From Azospirillaceae bacterium (lineage in GTDB: Bacteria > Pseudomonadota > Alphaproteobacteria > Azospirillales > Azospirillaceae): 64,000 bases of DNA. The stretch's first letter is position 1. The number at the start of each line of letters is the position of its first letter. The stretch lies in the NCBI GenBank assembly GCA_028283825.1, contig JAPWJW010000002.1, forward strand, positions 434,001-498,000, read 5' to 3'. Below are positions 63,501 to 64,000 of the stretch, in pieces. A program made the translations under genes and the position numbers. The notes beneath the pieces were generated by a model that saw nothing but the letters and a program-made list of their open reading frames with translations, did not search any database and was not told the DNA's origin.

Positions 63501-64000
63501 GGCATCTATGTCCATAAGAAGACGCGGGGTTTCCACAACTATGCCCTGCCCTATTGCTGGGATGTCCGCCTGGGCCACAAGACGCGGGACGCGGCGCTGG
63601 CCGAACTGGACGAGCAGATCGACGTCGCCAACGTCACCAGCATCCTGACCGAGATCGGCTACGAATGGGATGGGGACGGGGATAAGACCGAGACGGCGCT
63701 CGTGGGTTACTACGTCGCCGACCGCCGCATCGCCCTGGAGGATCTGAAACATTTCCTGGCGCGGAAACTTCCGGCCTACATGGTGCCCAGCTATTTCATC
63801 CGGCTGGACGCCATCCCCCTGACCGCCAACGGCAAGGTGGATCGCAAGGCGCTGGTGCGGCCGATGGGCAAGCGCCCCGACCTGGCCCGGGAATTCGTGG
63901 CGCCGACGACGCCGGTGGAGGCGGAACTGTGCCGCATATGGTCCGGCCTCCTGGGGGTGGTCCAGGTCGGCATCCACGATAATTTCTTTGACCTGGGGGG
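60570..64000 (+). CDS. NRPS with PP-loop ATPase inserted in the adenylation domain (partial)
   Basis: At least 1143 residues; it runs off the window. Residues 1-230 match only the C-terminal half of a condensation domain (no HHxxxDG). The adenylation core follows: A3 YTSGTTGKPKG at 413, A4 FDLTVTSIF at 458, YGPTET, A8 VKIRGARVELGEVE at 664. About 330 residues are then inserted (roughly 705-1038): a zinc ribbon with Cys711/714/731/734, SGGKDS at 776-781 and CNGC at 847-850. The A domain resumes with A9 LPAYMVP at 1067 and A10 NGKVDR at 1087. A carrier domain begins and the window ends in DLGG. The specificity positions read DLTKIGEVGK, one conservative change from the published Asn code. ATG 60570 follows GAGG. 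Confidence 0.9.
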   Translation, partial: MSMVTEDKLIFDAQLNEARRYWLDTLPAGITPTTLPQDGSQDGTAPASTARPWDAVILEGLGSPALARLTKGSPFLLFSYLTTVVALCLHRHTGSGTIALGTPALDGVNAVTVVTGVTDAMPVRRLLADMRENLRQAYDHDHYPVSRLVKELELPASGPFPLFAVALTLAGLHGELPPLNLDLIIRFAGRDGDLTARIEYRRDLFSRAAIDRFAGHLHQVAQAAVADLERPVGDVPLLTAMEHRQLVGDWNDTAADYPREAGIHTLVEQQAARTPDAPAVRQGGRVLSYADLNRRANRLARRLRQLGAGPDVAVGLLMERSPDLLVAILGILKAGAAYLPLDPAWPDDRLALVAGDSAIRLMVSRADHAPRLRHLEGAPPLTVVAVDDPELEALEGADLALPVGPGDAAYILYTSGTTGKPKGTIVPHQGVVNYCHWAAGAYLDDRRLAFPLFSPITFDLTVTSIFVPLITGGSIVVYPDDGAGGTPSILAVMQDDAVDIIKLTPAHLQLVRDAGIRAPRVRKLILGGEDLKTALCGSLNGVFRGDIEIFNEYGPTETVVGCMIHRFDPAADRGGAVPIGRAISNVRLYVLDKALRPVPIGARGEIFIAGDGVARGYLGRPELTAERFLPDPFHAGARMYRTGDIARWRASGVMEYFGRADHQVKIRGARVELGEVEAALAAHPAVRECVVDVVHHGKVGGGDRPLAPTYCARCGLPSNYPGVSFDGEGVCNHCHNFEFYRDKAKAYFRPMDDLSGLFAEAKARSRGDYDCMVLYSGGKDSTYVLCRVVAMGMRVLAFTLDNGYLSEQAKDNIRRVVGALGVDHVFGETPFMRDIFAESLRRNSNVCNGCFKTIYTIAINLAKERGIPCIVTGLSRGQLFETRLAELYQNNVFDPDTIDRMVLDARKLYHRAEDVISRSLDVRIFQDDATFEIVKIIDFYRYCDVELDELYRFIKAQVPWSRPMDTGRSTNCLINEVGIYVHKKTRGFHNYALPYCWDVRLGHKTRDAALAELDEQIDVANVTSILTEIGYEWDGDGDKTETALVGYYVADRRIALEDLKHFLARKLPAYMVPSYFIRLDAIPLTANGKVDRKALVRPMGKRPDLAREFVAPTTPVEAELCRIWSGLLGVVQVGIHDNFFDLG

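Overview
The window is high-GC DNA with dense coding on both strands, good Shine-Dalgarno sites and frequent GTG starts. Its gene content (matA-matB pair, bacterial inward-rectifier K+ channel, AmtB/PII, BBP2-type and OprB porins, DUF465 and DUF5076 proteins) points to an alphaproteobacterium, most likely Rhodospirillales/Azospirillaceae. That placement is inferred from gene families, not from a search. No rRNA, tRNA, CRISPR array or insertion sequence was recognised.

Layout. 1-4.1 kb: end of malonyl-CoA decarboxylase, malonyl-CoA synthetase, a DUF465 protein and an MFS transporter. 4.1-13.3 kb: ABC exporter pair, PafA-like phosphatase, GGDEF protein, divergent Kir channel and Kup transporter, bacterioferritin. 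13.3-16.7 kb: minus-strand operon of a B12-type radical SAM enzyme, two paralogous small leader-like proteins and a sulfotransferase, a RiPP-like cluster. 16.9-20.3 kb: OprB porin and a zinc-metallopeptidase gene overlapping a small membrane protein (possible effector/immunity pair). 20.4-25.4 kb: Rieske oxygenase with ferredoxin, Bfd, DUF5076 protein and a DPP-IV-like peptidase. 25.7-31.3 kb: signalling block (two response regulators, a hybrid kinase, a PAS kinase). 31.5-37.4 kb: BBP2 porin, amtB, PII, S10 carboxypeptidase. 37.6-48.1 kb: TonB-dependent receptor, exported methyltransferase, LysR regulator, YeiH-type transporter with small upstream ORFs, PepSY protein, CoA-transferase. 48.2-57.2 kb: M13 peptidase, divergent AraC regulators, hydrolases, an enoyl-CoA hydratase-like protein and malic enzyme.

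57.2 kb to the end: an AT-rich leader with a promoter and a leader terminator introduces an NRPS cluster. It encodes a haem-oxygenase-fold (putative diiron) enzyme, an MbtH protein, a free-standing condensation domain and a large NRPS that runs off the window. The NRPS begins with half a condensation domain. Its adenylation domain carries an asparagine-like code and is split between motifs A8 and A9 by about 330 residues of zinc ribbon plus PP-loop ATPase (SGGKDS), related to sugar amidotransferases and tRNA thiolases. This is the strongest candidate for an undescribed system.

A second, window-wide signal is a dispersed repeat of about 115-165 bp found six times (2.4, 4.0, 14.7, 29.9, 37.4 and 45.2 kb). 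Every copy folds into consecutive hairpins. The first conserved stem is always closed by an ATCC loop while its arms change in a compensatory way. Four of the six copies sit between convergent genes.
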